Source: Ypsolopha sequella (taxonomy: Eukaryota; Arthropoda; Insecta; Lepidoptera; Ypsolophidae). Taken from it: 64,000 bases of DNA. The stretch is taken from assembly GCA_934047225.1 (NCBI GenBank), contig OW203991.1, forward strand, positions 2,666,001 through 2,730,000, given 5' to 3'. The notes beneath the pieces are model-generated. The model was not told the origin of the DNA, searched no databases, and saw only the letters and a list, made by a program, of their open reading frames with translations. Shown here one piece after another: positions 62,998 to 64,000 of this stretch. Positions within the stretch are counted from its first letter, which is position 1. Every line of letters begins with the position of its first letter. Both the position numbers and the translations under genes were made by a program.

Positions 62998-64000
62998 CTG
63001 CAATGCAATTACTATTATGTGTGATTGATTACCACAAATCTATAAATAAAGAAGTAAAATTCGTCTCTACATTGAATATTTTTTCAACATTTTCAATGAA
63101 ATGTGTTATTGAATTGAATTGAACTGAATTGAATATTTATTTGCGTAATCTTGGTACATAATGTTCTTATATCAATATTATCCTAGGTAAGATATTACAA
63201 TGTACTTTAATAATAAGTTAACTTAATATTTAATTAACTTGATTTTTTTTTGACAAGACCCCCCGTTCTTGCCACCTATGCTCATGATATTACCGTCATC
63301 CGCAGACCAGACCCCCCCCCCTAATTTCAAATGGCGTTATTTCTATGGACGGCCTCTAAGTTCGCGTCACCGACATGCTATGTCGTGTTACGCTTGGCCA
63401 ACAGTGACAAGTTTACACTTCTTTCGGCAGCCCTTATGACTGCCTACGTTTTTATCATCGTAAAACTGTAAAAGCAGATGGACTATAAGGGACAGGTAGA
63501 CAAAGGTATTATATCTTTAAGTGATAAGTCCGCCCTTGTACAACATTGTGTGTTCAAAACTCTGTACTCAATTTTTTTTTATTTGACCGTGTACAATAAA
63601 GTGTGTATTCATTCATTCATATCTTTTTTTTTCCATGATCTTGCTAAGTTTCTTGCCCTTCTTCTTAGCAAGACTAATCGAGTGGGCAGAGTTAGGCATG
63701 TATTTATTATATGTATTGCATATATTTATAATATAATTTATTGCTTAACCCTATATGTTTATTTTATTTAAGTGTATTTTTTAAAATTAAATTTAAGTTA
63801 ACTCAACCTTTATTATTTCCCTGTGTATTTCCCCATATTATTATTTATTACATACAACTATTACCTATACACATCTATTATTTAATTACTTATATTACAT
63901 CAAAACTGACCTGTAATAAGTATATCTGTTATACCTACATTATATAAATAAATATATTTTATTTCATTTCATATTTATGTAACATCTAACAAAGGTACAA
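62998..64000. other. Mannosidase intron upstream of exon 1 (continues beyond the window)
   Basis: A poly-GAATT tract (63112-63135) and the LINE-like 3' repeat copy C (63470-63975). A C-rich run (AGACCCCCCCCC) sits at 63308-63321. No signal-anchor exon is visible. Confidence 0.5.
63470..63975 (+). mobile_element. LINE-like 3' repeat (copy C, most complete)
   Basis: AGCAGATGGACTATAAGGGA, CATGATCTTGCTAAGTTTCT and TATTATTTCCCTGTGTATTT, ending with an AATAAATATATTTTATTTCA tail. It is colinear with the two halves of copy A and with copy B. No protein is recognised, so the parent LINE is not identified. Confidence 0.6.

Larger units (their letters stand above)
54810..62849. other. Mannosidase intron 1 of the window: contents
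   Basis: An 8-kb intron. It holds the Mag-like LTR retrotransposon (55009-59620), two MITEs directly after it (59623-59897, 59927-60186), a TTAA-family copy (60663-60960), a short open exon-like frame (61075-61262), a LINE relic (61760-61990) and a MITE (62583-62743). 60190-60660 and 62000-62580 have no assignable feature beyond a TAGA repeat near 62028-62046. Confidence 0.6.

Noticed and set aside
42165..62701. A short conserved peptide beginning [12 protein letters not shown] at three places
   Set aside because: It lies within three almost identical MITE copies (42184, 53041, 62583); identity reflects recent transposition, not selection on protein.

Overview
The window is eukaryotic and almost certainly from a moth or butterfly. 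It is AT-rich and non-coding for the most part. Genes are split by GT-AG introns. Intergenic and intronic DNA is packed with insect transposable elements, including repeat types I know as common in Lepidoptera (the GGTTCCGTACC...GGCCGGTTTTT repeat, RTE/CR1/Jockey-type LINE tails, Penelope-like elements and TTAA-flanked MITEs). The order is inferred from repeat style and protein similarity; no species can be named.

Two host genes are supported. At the left edge, on the + strand, are the last three coding exons (381-542, 2141-2289, 4729-4876) of a gene that starts before the window. Its helical C-terminus tentatively resembles the glycerol-3-phosphate / dihydroxyacetone-phosphate acyltransferase family. 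From 62997 down to 16031, on the - strand, are 18 exons of a Golgi class II alpha-mannosidase (glycoside hydrolase family 38). I placed every splice junction so that the frame stays open. They give 3120 nt, or 1039 residues plus stop, and all expected zinc and catalytic residues are present. The N-terminal anchor exon(s) lie beyond 64000. The two genes converge, and the 11 kb between them holds MITEs, LINE and mariner relics and a 2-kb 34-bp satellite.

Most of the rest is mobile DNA. There is one apparently intact Ty3/Gypsy (Mag-like) LTR retrotransposon with matching LTRs (55009-59620), inserted in the first mannosidase intron of the window in the gene's own orientation. A LINE reverse transcriptase ORF sits at 2563-3870. 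Other protein-coding traces are a decayed Tc1-like transposase (25.9-27.2 kb), a mariner C-terminus (11.87 kb), several LINE 3' relics and two Penelope GIY-YIG traces. About 20 MITE/foldback families occur, many in two to four copies. Tandem arrays have units of 34, 65, 39, 56 and 16 bp.

The most interesting signal is a set of palindromic Penelope-like terminal repeats (22.6, 28.1, 31.5-32.3, 45.3 and 52.4 kb, plus a single copy at 37.8 kb). Each carries hammerhead-ribozyme-like cores, several on both strands. The best one (52376-52412, - strand) has a recognisable three-stem core. All share one extra nucleotide between the CUGANGA box and stem II.
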